Source of the DNA: Burkholderia latens
GTDB lineage: Bacteria > Pseudomonadota > Gammaproteobacteria > Burkholderiales > Burkholderiaceae
Assembly: GCF_001718795.1 (NCBI RefSeq)
Contig: NZ_CP013435.1
Span: 1,736,001-1,800,000, forward strand
Direction: 5' to 3'
DNA length: 64,000 bases
Below are positions 45,672 to 54,912 of the stretch, piece after piece; positions within the stretch are counted from its first letter, which is position 1; every line of letters begins with the position of its first letter. Below the pieces are notes generated by a model. The model was given only the letters and a program-made list of their open reading frames with translations. It did not search any database and was not told the DNA's origin. The position numbers and the translations under genes were made by a program.

Positions 45672-46820
45672 TCATTGCGGCGCACAAGGATGGGAATCTC
45701 CGGCCGGCGCCGCTCCACGTGAACCGGCGCCGCCCCGCGTATGTTCGTGGCGAACCGTATCCGACGCCACAGCCTGCAATCGCCCGGCCATCTGCGGCGC
45801 GATGCCGAGTTGCGCCGCTGCCTGCTCGTGCGGGCCGAGCGTGCGCACATCGATGCCTGCAATCTGCTGGAACAGCACGAGCGCGCCGAGGTAGGCGCCG
45901 AGCACGCCCGGATGCAGATAATCGGGCCGCGAGATCGGCGGGTCGCCTTGCGCGTGCATCCCGTACCACAGCAGCGGCGCGCCGGACGGCGCATACGGAT
46001 CGGGATCGGCGATGCCGGCCGCCCACGCCCGTAGCCAAGCTCGGCCGACCGGCGCGACGGCAACGATCGACGGATCGGATCGGCGTGCACGTTCGAACGC
46101 TTCGCGATACGCGGCGGCAATGTCGGCGATACGCTCGAGGTAGCGCGCGCGAAATCCATCGCTGCCCGGCTCGCCGGCAAGCGCTTTCGCGCGATCCGCG
46201 CTCGGCCAGGTCTCATACAGGTAGATGCGCGCTTGCGGCGCCGCCGAACGAATGCCGCGCGCGAGCGTCGCGACGCTCGCGCAGAAACCGGCCGGATCGC
46301 TGTCGCGGCGGTGCGTGAGCGCGAACGGCAGCGGCTTTGCGCTCAATTCCTGCAACACGACCGCGTCCCACCCTGGCCGGTAGATTACATCCGCCGCAAC
46401 GCGATCGTGTTTCGCGAGGCTCGTCGCCGACATGGCCTCCAGATGCACGTCGTAATCGAGCCCCGCTTCGACGGCGAAGCGCGCAAAGATGCCCGGAATC
46501 CCGCCCCACGGGCCAGGCTCGCGTTCCGCGCGCGCGCCCGTCTGTCCGAAGTTTTCGTCGACGACCTGCGCGGCGTCGCCGCGCGCGCCGCTGCCGGTGT
46601 GCATCGCGCCGTACGAACGCACGGGCGCGTAGCGGCCGTGCGTGAGGCTGTCGCCGACGAACAGGATGCGTTGCGGCGCGCGTGCTGCCGGCGCACGCGG
46701 CAAATCGGCGGCAGAACCCGCGTTCGGCTGCGCGCCGATCAACAACGCGGCAACCCACGTCAGGCCCCGCCGCGCGACCACGCAATGCAACGGCAGGGTG
46801 GCAAGCTTTTCACGAGTCAT
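45672..46820 (-). CDS. Secreted SGNH/GDSL-type hydrolase
   Basis: Predicted exported esterase-like protein of 382 residues. An N-terminal hydrophobic stretch (about 13-38) fits a signal peptide. The GDSL block is ILFVGDSLTHGRY (Ser near residue 58), and the block V Asp/His pair lies in RPDYLHPGVLGAYLGA near 315. The region AVVLQELSAKPL resembles block III. The ATG at 46820 is chosen over 46844 because it gives a cleaner signal peptide. The C-terminal 40 residues are low-complexity. The substrate is unknown. Confidence 0.72.
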   Translation of the reverse strand: MTREKLATLPLHCVVARRGLTWVAALLIGAQPNAGSAADLPRAPAARAPQRILFVGDSLTHGRYAPVRSYGAMHTGSGARGDAAQVVDENFGQTGARAEREPGPWGGIPGIFARFAVEAGLDYDVHLEAMSATSLAKHDRVAADVIYRPGWDAVVLQELSAKPLPFALTHRRDSDPAGFCASVATLARGIRSAAPQARIYLYETWPSADRAKALAGEPGSDGFRARYLERIADIAAAYREAFERARRSDPSIVAVAPVGRAWLRAWAAGIADPDPYAPSGAPLLWYGMHAQGDPPISRPDYLHPGVLGAYLGALVLFQQIAGIDVRTLGPHEQAAAQLGIAPQMAGRLQAVASDTVRHEHTRGGAGSRGAAPAGDSHPCAPQ

Positions 46821-46966
46821 CGGAGGAATTCCGCAAAGGCGCATGCCCGAAGTATTTCACGACGCGACCGGCTGCCGCCGATCGGTGCGCTGGCGCGCGC
46901 CTGCGGTAGACTGCTCGCTGCGTTCCCGCCCCCAACGACACGACCGCTCGCGCCCACTCACACGCC

Positions 46967-47893
46967 ATGGACCGAATCGATGCGATGAAGGTGTTCGTTG
47001 CCACGCTGGACGAGGGCAGTCTCGCAGGCGCGAGCCGCCGCCTCGGCCGCTCGCCGGCGGCAGTCAGCCGCGCGATCGCGTTTCTCGAGGAACACACGGG
47101 CACGGCGCTGCTGTACCGGACCACCCGGACGATCCGGCTGAGCGAAGCCGGCGAGCGCTACGCTGCCGCATGCCGCCGCATTCTCGCGGATCTCGAAGAA
47201 GCCGACATGCTGATCGCCGACGCGCGCTCGGCGCCGCGCGGTTTGCTGACGGTAACCGCACCCGTCGCCGCGGGCGAGGACGTGCTGCGCGCACTGATCG
47301 ACGAATTCATCGACCGCCATCCGGCCGTGTCGGTCCGCCTCCAACTGCTCGACCGGCCCGTCAGCCTGATCGACGAGGGAATCGACGTCGCGCTGCGGAT
47401 CGCGCATCTGACCGATTCGACGCTCGTTGCGATCCCGGTGGGCTCGGTGCGGCGCGTCGTCGTTGCGTCGCCACGCTACCTGGCGGCCCACCCGCCGATT
47501 GCCGCGCCGGCCGATCTCGCACGGCACCGGATCATTTCGATGACACACTTCGGGCTCGATTCGTGGAGCTTCCCGCCGTCCGGGCACTCGGCGCTGCCGC
47601 AGGTGGTCCAGTTCGTGCCGCGCTTCATCGTCAACACCATTCGCGGCGCGCTGGCGTCGGCGCTCGACGGGCACGGCGTCACGCGGCTGTTCTCGTACCA
47701 CGTCGCCGAGCAGATTCGCGATGGCTCGCTGCAAATCGTGCTGCGCGACAGCGAGCATGCGCCGCTGCCGATCCACCTGGTCACGCCTTACGGACGGCTG
47801 TCGGTGCCGAAGGTGCGCACGTTCGTCGATTTTGCCGCGCCGCGATTGCGCGAGCATTTCGCGCGACTGGCAGCGATCACCGACGGGGATTGA
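46967..47893 (+). CDS. LysR-family transcriptional regulator
   Basis: A 308-residue LysR protein of the CrgA-like group. The N-terminal helix-turn-helix (about 3-60) reads AMKVFVATLDEGSLAGASRRLGRSPAAVSRAIAFLE (key residues F, G, S, A, S, R, L). The effector domain contains RGLLTVTAPVAAGEDV. It lies between a divergent SGNH hydrolase and a co-directional MFS gene 117 bases downstream. It may control either; CrgA-type regulators often control an adjacent transporter or oxidoreductase. Confidence 0.9.
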   Translation: MDRIDAMKVFVATLDEGSLAGASRRLGRSPAAVSRAIAFLEEHTGTALLYRTTRTIRLSEAGERYAAACRRILADLEEADMLIADARSAPRGLLTVTAPVAAGEDVLRALIDEFIDRHPAVSVRLQLLDRPVSLIDEGIDVALRIAHLTDSTLVAIPVGSVRRVVVASPRYLAAHPPIAAPADLARHRIISMTHFGLDSWSFPPSGHSALPQVVQFVPRFIVNTIRGALASALDGHGVTRLFSYHVAEQIRDGSLQIVLRDSEHAPLPIHLVTPYGRLSVPKVRTFVDFAAPRLREHFARLAAITDGD

Positions 47894-48009
47894 ACCGCGC
47901 CGCGGAAGAATGGCTTCCGCGTTGCATGAATTCTCCCGACTGCCGGTTCAATCTAGACTTCCTTCAAGCGACGGCCGCACGTTCGTCCGTCGAGCGAATG
48001 GAGGTCCTC

Positions 48010-49212
48010 ATGCAACAAGCGCTTCTCGACCGGCCGCATGCCCCCGCGTTCAACGTATGGCGCGGCACGGTATCCGGCGCCAGTGCGAGCCTGATCGGTA
48101 TCGGCCTCGCGCGCTTTGCGTACACGCCGCTGCTGCCCGCGATCGTCGGCGCGCACTGGTTTCCCGCGTCGACGGCCGCCTATCTCGGGGCGGCCAACCT
48201 CGGCGGCTATCTGGCCGGCGCGCTTGTCGCCGGCTGGCTCGCGCGCCGCGCCGGCTCCACCGCCGTGCTGCGCGCGATGATGCTGGTCGCGACGCTCGCG
48301 TTCGTCGCGTGCGCGGCGCCGTTGTCGTTCCTGTGGTTCTTCGTCTGGCGCTTCGCGTCGGGCGTGTCGGGCGGGGCGCTGATGGTGCTTGCCGCGCCGG
48401 CGATCCTCGCGCACGTGCCGCCGGCGCGCCGCGGTTTCGCGAGCGGCGGCATCTTCACCGGGATCGGCCTCGGCATCGCGGCGTCGGGCACGATCGTGCC
48501 GGTCCTGCTGCGCCAGGGCCTCACCGCGACCTGGCTCGGGCTCGCAATCGTGTCGCTGCTGTTGACTGTGGTCGCGTGGCGCGGCTGGCCGGCCGACGAT
48601 GCGCGGCCTGCCGCCACCGAGGCGCCGGCCGTTCACGCGCGCAGCGTGCGTGCCGCGAGCCTGCGCCCGCTGTACGTCGAATACGGGCTCAACGCGATCG
48701 GGCTCGTCCCGCACATGATCTTCCTCGTCGACTACGTCGCGCGCGGGCTCGGCAAGGGCGTCGACGCGGGTGCGCAGTACTGGGTGCTGTACGGCCTCGG
48801 CGCGATCGTCGGTCCGCTTGCATGCGGGCACCTGGCCGATCGCGCGGGTTTCGGCCGCGCATTGCGGATCGCGTTTGCAATCGAGGCCGTGGCGGTCGTG
48901 CTGCCGCTCGTCGGGATGGGGCCGGCGGCGTTGATCGTGTCGAGTGTGGTAGTCGGCGCGTTCACGCCCGGCATCGTGCCGCTCGCGCTTGGCCGCGTGA
49001 ACGAATTGCTCGCCCATCATCCGTCGGCCGCGACACGCGCGTGGCGCAGCGCGACGACGAGCTTCGCGATCATGCAGGCGCTCGCCGCCTACGGCTTGTC
49101 GTATCTGTTCGCAGCGAGCGGCGGCCGTTACGAAGCGCTGTTCGCGGTCGGCGCGGTCGCGTTGTTGGCCGCGCTCGCAGTCGACGTCGTTGCCACGGCG
49201 AGGGCGCGATGA
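48010..49212 (+). CDS. YbfB/YjiJ family MFS transporter
   Basis: A 400-residue membrane transporter with 12 hydrophobic segments. The N-terminal GIGLARFAYTPLLPAI block (about 22-37) is the mark of the YbfB/YjiJ family. The first half also holds FASGVSGGALMVLAAP, and the second half has HMIFLVDYVARGLG. GGAGG (48000-48004) supports ATG 48010. Its stop overlaps the next MFS start by four bases, so two different MFS transporters are made from one message. The substrate is not known. Confidence 0.88.
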   Translation: MQQALLDRPHAPAFNVWRGTVSGASASLIGIGLARFAYTPLLPAIVGAHWFPASTAAYLGAANLGGYLAGALVAGWLARRAGSTAVLRAMMLVATLAFVACAAPLSFLWFFVWRFASGVSGGALMVLAAPAILAHVPPARRGFASGGIFTGIGLGIAASGTIVPVLLRQGLTATWLGLAIVSLLLTVVAWRGWPADDARPAATEAPAVHARSVRAASLRPLYVEYGLNAIGLVPHMIFLVDYVARGLGKGVDAGAQYWVLYGLGAIVGPLACGHLADRAGFGRALRIAFAIEAVAVVLPLVGMGPAALIVSSVVVGAFTPGIVPLALGRVNELLAHHPSAATRAWRSATTSFAIMQALAAYGLSYLFAASGGRYEALFAVGAVALLAALAVDVVATARAR

Positions 49213-50468
49213 GCACGGCAGCCCACCCGCAGGCTACGGTCGTCCCGGCCCGCCCGGCTGACGGCTACGCGGCGCGCAATGCGCGCTACTGGCGACGCAA
49301 TCTCGCCGTCTGCGTGTTCGGTTCGTTCACGACGCTCATGAGTCTCAGCATGCTGCTGCCATTTCTCCCGCTGTACGTGCGGCAGCTCGGTGTCGGCACG
49401 CAGGCGGCGGTGATCCAGTGGTCGGGCATCGCGTTCGGCGCGACGTTTCTCGGCACCGCCGTCACCGCGCCACTGTGGGGCCGGCTCGCGGATCGCTTCG
49501 GTCGCAAGCCAATGCTCGTACGTGCGGCCCTCGGAATGGCCGTCGTGATGTCGCTGATCGGCGTTGCACACAATGTGCAGGAACTCGTTGCGCTGCGCCT
49601 CGTTGCCGGGCTCGTCGGCGGCTATGCGTCGGCCTCGACCGTGATGGTCGGCACGCAGGCGCCGCGCGAACGCGCGGGCTGGGCGCTCGGCATCCTGTCG
49701 ACCGGCGCGCTCGCCGGCAATCTCGTCGGGCCGCTTGTCGGCGGGCTGCTGCCGGGCTGGCTCGGCATTCGCGGCACGTTCTTCGCAGGGGGCGCGATGA
49801 TCGCGGTCGCCGCGCTGCTGACGATCGTCGTCGTGAAGGAGGATTTCGACGCGGGCGCCGATGCGCAGACACGCCGCGTGCACGCAAGCGCGGCGTCCGC
49901 GACCCGGCGCACCGATCGCGCGGCAGTCGCGGCGCTTCTGGCGACGGCAATGATGGTGCTGCTCGCGAACATGTCGATCGAGCCGATCATTACGGTCTAT
50001 ATCGGCGGGCTTGAGGTAAGCGGCGATCATCTCGCGCGCGTCGCCGGCGTCGTGATGGCCTGTTCGGCGCTCGGCAGCATGCTGACCGCCGCGCGGCTGG
50101 GCGCGCTTGCCGACCGGATCGGCAGTTGGAACGTGATCATCGGCTGCCTGCTGTTGACCGCGCTTGCGATGGTGCCGCAGGCGTTCGTCACGCACTGGTG
50201 GCAGCTCGCGGCGCTGCGTGTACTGATGGGGATGACGCTGGCCGGGCTGCTGCCGTCGATCGGCAAACTGGTGCGGCAGTCGGTCGACGAGCGCGCGACG
50301 GGCCAGATGCTCGGCTACCTGCAGTCCGCGCAGTTCGGCGGGCAGGTGCTCGGTCCCGTGATCGGCGGGCAAATCGGCGTCGCGCTCGGCCTGCATTCGG
50401 TGTTCTTCGCGACGGCTGCGTTGCTGGCCGCGTGCGCGGCGCTCGCCGTGAGGGTGCGCAGCCGCTAG
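49209..50468 (+). CDS. DHA1-type MFS drug/metabolite efflux transporter
   Basis: A 419-residue permease with 12 predicted segments and the loop-2 motif WGRLADRFGRKPMLVR (about 93-108), typical of DHA1 drug:H+ antiporters. The second half repeats it as RLGALADRIGSWN. The start overlaps the preceding MFS gene (ATGA), suggesting joint expression. The protein is distinct in family from its partner, so it is not a simple duplicate. The drug or metabolite exported is unknown. Confidence 0.88.
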   Translation: MSTAAHPQATVVPARPADGYAARNARYWRRNLAVCVFGSFTTLMSLSMLLPFLPLYVRQLGVGTQAAVIQWSGIAFGATFLGTAVTAPLWGRLADRFGRKPMLVRAALGMAVVMSLIGVAHNVQELVALRLVAGLVGGYASASTVMVGTQAPRERAGWALGILSTGALAGNLVGPLVGGLLPGWLGIRGTFFAGGAMIAVAALLTIVVVKEDFDAGADAQTRRVHASAASATRRTDRAAVAALLATAMMVLLANMSIEPIITVYIGGLEVSGDHLARVAGVVMACSALGSMLTAARLGALADRIGSWNVIIGCLLLTALAMVPQAFVTHWWQLAALRVLMGMTLAGLLPSIGKLVRQSVDERATGQMLGYLQSAQFGGQVLGPVIGGQIGVALGLHSVFFATAALLAACAALAVRVRSR

Positions 50469-50743
50469 CGCCGATCGGGCGCTGGCCTGCGGGCGACGGT
50501 GTGGCGTAGCATGGGCGGCAATGCGTGTGGCGAACCGCTCGCGCGGCGACGCTTGAACCCGTCGCCGCGCGCAACCGACTAGCGCCGTCACCGGCCGGTG
50601 TGTTTGCCAGTGCGACCGTGTGACCGTGTGACCGGCTTCGAACGATGCGCTGCCGAACGCGTCGCGCGCCGGACCCGACCCCGCCCTGCGGCCGCCTTGC
50701 TGGTCGCAGCATCCCGATCCCGGACGTTGCAGGAGGCAACGAC

Positions 50744-51844
50744 ATGAATCGACCGACCGACAACCGGACGCTGTTGCGCACGCTCGGCATCCGCACCCCG
50801 ATCATCCAGGCGCCGATGGCCGGCGTCAGCACACCGGCGCTCGCAGCTGCCGTGTCGAACGCGGGCGGGCTCGGCTCCCTCGGCGTCGGCGCGACGAATG
50901 CCGAAGGCGCGCGCAAGATGATCCGCGACACGCGCGCGCTCACCGACCGGCCGTTCAACATCAACCTGTTCTGCCACCAGCCGGCGCGCGCGGACGCCGC
51001 GGTCGAACGTGCGTGGCTCGACTGGCTCGCCCCTGCGTTCCGCGAGCATGGCGCGACGCCGCCCGCGTCGCTGTCGGAGATCTACACGAGCTTCGTCGAA
51101 GACGACGCGATGCTTGCGATGCTGATCGATGAAAAGCCGGCCGTCGTCAGCTTTCATTTCGGGTTGCCGTCCGACGAGGCGATCGCGAGGCTCAAGCGCG
51201 CGGGCATCACGCTGTTCGCGACCGCGACGCATCCCGACGAAGCGCGGCAGATCGCCGCTGCCGGCATCGATGCAATCGTTGCGCAGGGCATCGAAGCCGG
51301 CGGCCACCGCGGCGTATTCGATTCGACGGCGCGCGACGATCGGCTCGGCACCTTCGCGCTGACGCGCCTGCTCGTGCGGGAATGCCCGCTTCCGGTGATC
51401 GCGGCCGGCGGCATCATGGACGGCGACGGCATCGCCGCAGCGCTCGCGCTGGGCGCACAGGCCGCGCAGCTCGGCACGGCCTTCGTCGCGTGCCCGGAAA
51501 CGTCGATCGACGACGGCTACCGCCGCGCGATCCTCGGCGACGCGGCGCACCGCACGACGTTTACGGCCGCGATCTCGGGCCGCGTCGCGCGCGGTATTGC
51601 GAACCGGCTGACCGCGCTCGGCGACGATCCGCACGCACCGGCCACGCCGGCCTATCCAATCGCGTATGACGCTGGGAAGGCGCTGCATGCGGCCGCGAAG
51701 GCGAAAGGCGAGTTCGGTTATGGGGCCCAATGGGCCGGGCAGGCGGCGCCGCTCGTCCGGTCGCTGCCGGCCGCCGAACTGTTCGCGACGCTCGAGCGCG
51801 AGACGCGGGCGGCCATCGCGCGGTTGCAGCACGCGCTGGACTGA
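50744..51844 (+). CDS. Nitronate monooxygenase (NAD(P)H-dependent flavin oxidoreductase family)
   Basis: FMN-dependent TIM-barrel enzyme of 366 residues that oxidises alkyl nitronates such as propionate 3-nitronate. It shows [19 protein letters not shown] at the N-terminus (phosphate/FMN region) and [18 protein letters not shown] with the catalytic His is near 186-195, and [22 protein letters not shown] with the FMN-phosphate glycine loop is near 216-237 (key G, G, G). AGGAGG at 50731-50736 sits well before ATG 50744. An upstream extension of the frame is not supported. Confidence 0.9.
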   Translation: MNRPTDNRTLLRTLGIRTPIIQAPMAGVSTPALAAAVSNAGGLGSLGVGATNAEGARKMIRDTRALTDRPFNINLFCHQPARADAAVERAWLDWLAPAFREHGATPPASLSEIYTSFVEDDAMLAMLIDEKPAVVSFHFGLPSDEAIARLKRAGITLFATATHPDEARQIAAAGIDAIVAQGIEAGGHRGVFDSTARDDRLGTFALTRLLVRECPLPVIAAGGIMDGDGIAAALALGAQAAQLGTAFVACPETSIDDGYRRAILGDAAHRTTFTAAISGRVARGIANRLTALGDDPHAPATPAYPIAYDAGKALHAAAKAKGEFGYGAQWAGQAAPLVRSLPAAELFATLERETRAAIARLQHALD

Positions 51845-51979
51845 TTCGGGCCGGCGCCGCAGACATCGCCGGCCAAAGAATTGCAACGCCCGGTATCGGC
51901 GCACGGTGCGGATACAGTGTGATACGTGAAGCCGGCGCGCGTCCGCTATAAAGCAGGCATGACCTTCGAGGAGCACGAC

Positions 51980-52351
51980 ATGTCTGCTACATGGTTCAAC
52001 GGATCTTGCCATTGCGGGGCCGTCAAATTTGAAGTGCGAACCGCGCTCACGCCGGCGACCCGCTGCAATTGCAGCATGTGCCGCCGTCGCGGCGCACTGA
52101 TGAGTCCGATGTTTGCCGCCGCCGACCTGAAGATCGTCGCGGGCGAGGACGCGCTGACGACCTACCGTTTCAACACGCACACGGCCTGTCACTATTTCTG
52201 CAGCCGGTGCGGCATCTATCCGTTCCATCAGACCCGCAAGGATCCGGCGTGCTGGCGCGTCAATCTCGGCTGCCTCGACGGCGTCGATCCGTACGCACTC
52301 GACGCGTCGGTCGCCGACGGCGCGAGCCTTTCCGTCGTGGAGGATGCATGA
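51980..52351 (+). CDS. GFA-family (glutathione-dependent formaldehyde-activating-like) zinc protein
   Basis: A 123-residue member of the GFA/CENP-V fold. Three Cys pairs bind zinc: CHCGAVKF near 9-16, CNCSMC near 33-38, and CSRCGIYPFHQ near 80-90. It resembles Gfa, reported to bind glutathione and formaldehyde, but most relatives have no assigned activity. GAGGAG (51969-51974) supports ATG 51980; an in-frame ATG at 51961 is possible. Its stop overlaps a 44-codon gene by ATGA, so the two are co-translated. Confidence 0.88.
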   Translation: MSATWFNGSCHCGAVKFEVRTALTPATRCNCSMCRRRGALMSPMFAAADLKIVAGEDALTTYRFNTHTACHYFCSRCGIYPFHQTRKDPACWRVNLGCLDGVDPYALDASVADGASLSVVEDA

Positions 52352-52482
52352 AACGCTGGCTGATGATCCTGCTGTTCGCGGCGGGCGGCCTCGCGACCGA
52401 AATCGCGCACCCCGTGCAATGCTCGCTGCTGACGGTCAGCCGACAGCGCAACGGCGAGCGCCGCGGCCGGTACCCGTCGTGA
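52348..52482 (+). CDS. 44-residue hydrophobic peptide coupled to the GFA-family gene
   Basis: A short frame that starts in an ATGA overlap with the GFA gene. It encodes KRWLMILLFAAGGLATEIAH, a basic start followed by a hydrophobic stretch, and then a basic, polar tail with one Cys. It could be a membrane-anchored or secreted small protein. I do not recognise a family. The tight overlap and the signal-like N-terminus argue for a real gene; the low-complexity end argues for caution. Confidence 0.45.
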   Translation: MKRWLMILLFAAGGLATEIAHPVQCSLLTVSRQRNGERRGRYPS

Positions 52483-52551
52483 CTGAGCGCGGGCGGTCAT
52501 ATCGGACGGCGCATCATGTTGATCGGAAACGATAATCATGCTTCCGATAAG

Positions 52552-52563
52552 ATCGCACGCGAT
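52552..52563 (+). promoter_or_regulatory. OhrR-type operator upstream of ohrR
   Basis: ATCGCACGCGAT differs by one base from the perfect ATCGCATGCGAT palindromes found before ohr (55377 and 55434). It is followed by an AT-rich ATATATAAT stretch that can be the -10 region of the regulator gene. This suits autorepression. Confidence 0.65.
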
Positions 52564-52612
52564 ATATAATGCGTTCATCTGCGACCGATCCAGGGTCGAT
52601 GGAGGAATGCTG

Positions 52613-53068
52613 ATGAAACCGACCCAAGCTCAATCGCCGGCCACGCCGAAACTGTCCGAGTTTTTGTGTTTTGCGATCTACTCGACGAACCTCGCGTTCG
52701 GCAAGGCGTACAAGCCGATCCTCGAGGAGCTCGGCCTTACGTACACGCAATACATCACGATCATTGCGCTGTGGGAGGAGGGCAGCCAGACGGTCGGCCA
52801 GCTCGGCGAAAAGCTGTTCCTCGAATCGAACACGCTGACGCCGATCCTGAAGAAGCTCGAGGCGATGGGGTATCTGGAGCGGCACCGCGATCCGTCGGAC
52901 GAGCGCCAGGTGCGCGTGAGTCTGACGAAAAGCGGTCGTCGCGTGCGCGAGAAGGGGCTCGACATGAATCTCGTCGAGGCCACCGGGCTCAAGCCCGACG
53001 AATTCGCGAAGATGCAGAAGGCGATCGTCACGCTGCGCGGCAACTTGATCGATTCGATTGACGAGTAG
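52613..53068 (+). CDS. ohrR: Organic-hydroperoxide-sensing MarR-type repressor
   Basis: A 151-residue OhrR-like repressor. The sensing Cys is in SEFLCFAIYSTNLAFGKAYKP (Cys near residue 19; the following Y and A are also family marks). The winged helix spans about 50-105, with VGQLGEKLFLESNTLTPILK and the wing RHRDPSDERQVRVSLT. Known OhrR proteins release DNA when this Cys is oxidised by organic peroxides. GGAGG at 52601-52605 is seven bases from ATG 52613, which decides the start over ATG 52607. The target ohr lies 1.8 kb away. Confidence 0.9.
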   Translation: MKPTQAQSPATPKLSEFLCFAIYSTNLAFGKAYKPILEELGLTYTQYITIIALWEEGSQTVGQLGEKLFLESNTLTPILKKLEAMGYLERHRDPSDERQVRVSLTKSGRRVREKGLDMNLVEATGLKPDEFAKMQKAIVTLRGNLIDSIDE

Positions 53069-53249
53069 CCCGTACACGAAACGCCGATCTCGGGCCGGCG
53101 ACGCGGTCGTCGGCGGCCGGCCCGCAAATTTGGTCCCGCTCCCGCGCGTTCTTCCTGCGTTTTTCCCGGCTGCTTTCTCCTTTGTTGCCGCCACGAGCAC
53201 CGCGTAGCGGCGGCGTGGCCGTCACGGTGCGCCGTGCAGCCCGTCTGCG

Positions 53250-53945
53250 CCGGCATCCTCGCGCCCGGCGCCTGCAGATGCATGTCGCGGCGCAGCACGA
53301 AACCGAGTGCGCGATAGGTCGATCGCGGCGTGCTTCGATGTGAGCACGTGCGGTACGGCATTTCGCCGTGCGCCCGGACCGTCGCGATCAGCGCCCGAAT
53401 CAGTCCTGCCGCGAGCGCCTGACCCGCGAAACGCAGCATCCACGCAAACAGCGCCGATCTCCGTATAGCCGCCGGCTCTCAGCCGCTCGCCGGCCATCGT
53501 GACGAGCCGGCCTTGCCGGCGCACGCCGATATGGCCAGCCGCCGGATTCGACCGTGCGCGGGCCGAACGGGCGCGGTTCCGACGTTGCGATCGGTCCAGG
53601 CATCTCCGGCACGGTCGCTTCCGTGAGCCGCACATGCTCGAACGCGCGTGCCGGCGCGCCGTCGAGCGCTTGCTGCCAGAGCAGCTGGTGGCGCATCGCC
53701 CGCCAGACCACGAAAGAGCGGGGCGGCGCCGCAATCTCGTCCGGCGAGACCGACGCCGCCGGTCCGGATGCGTCAATCGGTTCACGCTACGCGTCGAAAG
53801 CGGCCGGGCTGCGGCCGGCCCGGCCCGCAAACGGCGCAAGCGCCGGAGGAAACCGCCGCGCGTGTTCGTCGCCGAGCGCAAAGCGATGCTGCTCGCCGGC
53901 GAGCGCATGCAGATCGCGTTGCGAGCGGATGCGCTCCGCCATCTT
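53250..53945 (-). pseudogene. Decayed GNAT (FR47-like) acetyltransferase
   Basis: Fragments of one acetyltransferase appear leftward in different frames. RFALGDEHARRFPPALAPFA comes first. Then HVRLTEATVPEMPGPIATSEPRPFGPRTVES follows after a shift (key residues T, E, P, G, P, F). IGVRRQGRLVTMAGERLRAGGYTEIGAVCVD is next (key M, A, G, E, R). Last come LIRALIATVRAHGEMPY and YRALGFVLRRDMHLQ. The order fits the FR47 family. Several frameshifts break it, so it is not expected to make an active enzyme. Confidence 0.68.
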
Positions 53946-54111
53946 CGTGCGACGTCGCCGCTTCCCGCATCGTCCGATCGTTGGTTGCACACTATCGGGC
54001 AGGCAGGATGGACGCAATCGTCGATACCGATGGCACACAAACAAAAAGCGCACGCGATTACATCGCATGCGCTTTATTTGATGGGCGGCGCCGACGGCTT
54101 CGACGCGGCGT

Positions 54112-54438
54112 TCAATGACCGAAGTAGATCGAGCGCTCGGCCGTGCGCATCGCCACGCGGCTGCCGGACTGCATCGTGCCTTCTGCGTTGCTGCCGTAGC
54201 CCGATGCGTCGGCATCGGCGACTGCCGTTCCGTTATCGCGAACGCGCTTCAGCGCGGCCTGCAGATTGTCCGGATAGTTGGGATCGTTCGGGCGATTCGG
54301 CAGATAGCCGGCTTGCTGGAGTGCGGCGAGCTCCGCGCGCACCTGCGCGCGCGTCACCGTGCTTTCGCTTGCGAATGCCGGTGCGGCAACAGCGGCGGAT
54401 GCGGCAACGAGAAGAGCAGCGATCAGTTGGGTTTTCAT
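54112..54438 (-). CDS. DUF4148 small exported protein, copy 1
   Basis: A 108-residue exported protein of the DUF4148 family, frequent in Burkholderia and of unknown function. It has a signal peptide ([20 protein letters not shown], cut after AFA). The family core VTRAQVRAELAALQQAGYLP follows, then a PNDPNYPDNLQAAL segment, and an RTAERSIYFGH end. Of two adjacent ATGs, the second (54438) is better spaced from GAGGTG. It is one of two tandem paralogues; the end SIYFGH is identical in both. Confidence 0.85.
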   Translation of the reverse strand: MKTQLIAALLVAASAAVAAPAFASESTVTRAQVRAELAALQQAGYLPNRPNDPNYPDNLQAALKRVRDNGTAVADADASGYGSNAEGTMQSGSRVAMRTAERSIYFGH

Positions 54439-54514
54439 CATTCACCTCGCAGTAAGGGGGAGCATTCAGGGTTGTGTATTGCACGCCGGCAATCGGCGCC
54501 GATCGCGGCGTCGT

Positions 54515-54847
54515 TCAATGACCGAAGTAAATCGAGCGCTCGGCGATGTGCGTCGCACGACGACTGCCCGATTGTGTGGCGGCTGCCGCGTCGTTGCCGT
54601 AACCGGCCGTGGACGTCGCCGTGTCGGTTGCGACGGCGCCCGTCGTGCGAATGCGCGCCAGCGCGGCTTGCAGGTCGTCCGGATAATGCGGATCGTTCGC
54701 GCGGCCGGGCACGTATCCGGCTTGCTGGAGCTGGACGAGCTCCGCATGCACTTGCGCACGCGTCACGACGGTTTCAACGGCAAAAGCCGGCGCGGCAACA
54801 GCAGCGGACACGGCAACGAGAACGGCGGCGATCAGTTGGGTTTTCAT
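54515..54847 (-). CDS. DUF4148 small exported protein, copy 2
   Basis: A 110-residue paralogue of the downstream DUF4148 protein. It shares the signal peptide start (KTQLIAAVLVAVSAAVAAPA), the VTRAQVHAELVQLQQAGYVPG core, a NDPHYPDDLQAAL segment and the ERSIYFGH end. Only the linker after the core is clearly different. The same ATGATG start and GAGGTGA site occur before both copies, so the unit was duplicated with its translation signal. It lies between copy 1 and ohr. Confidence 0.85.
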   Translation of the reverse strand: MKTQLIAAVLVAVSAAVAAPAFAVETVVTRAQVHAELVQLQQAGYVPGRANDPHYPDDLQAALARIRTTGAVATDTATSTAGYGNDAAAATQSGSRRATHIAERSIYFGH

Positions 54848-54912
54848 CATTCACCTCGGCTGGATATGGACAGAACATTCGGGAAGGCGGCGCTGGCCGC
54901 CGGACGCCGCAT

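Noticed and set aside
45539..46318. Long plus-strand frame opposite the SGNH hydrolase
   Set aside because: It is Arg/Ala-rich and antisense to a gene with GDSL motifs and a signal peptide.
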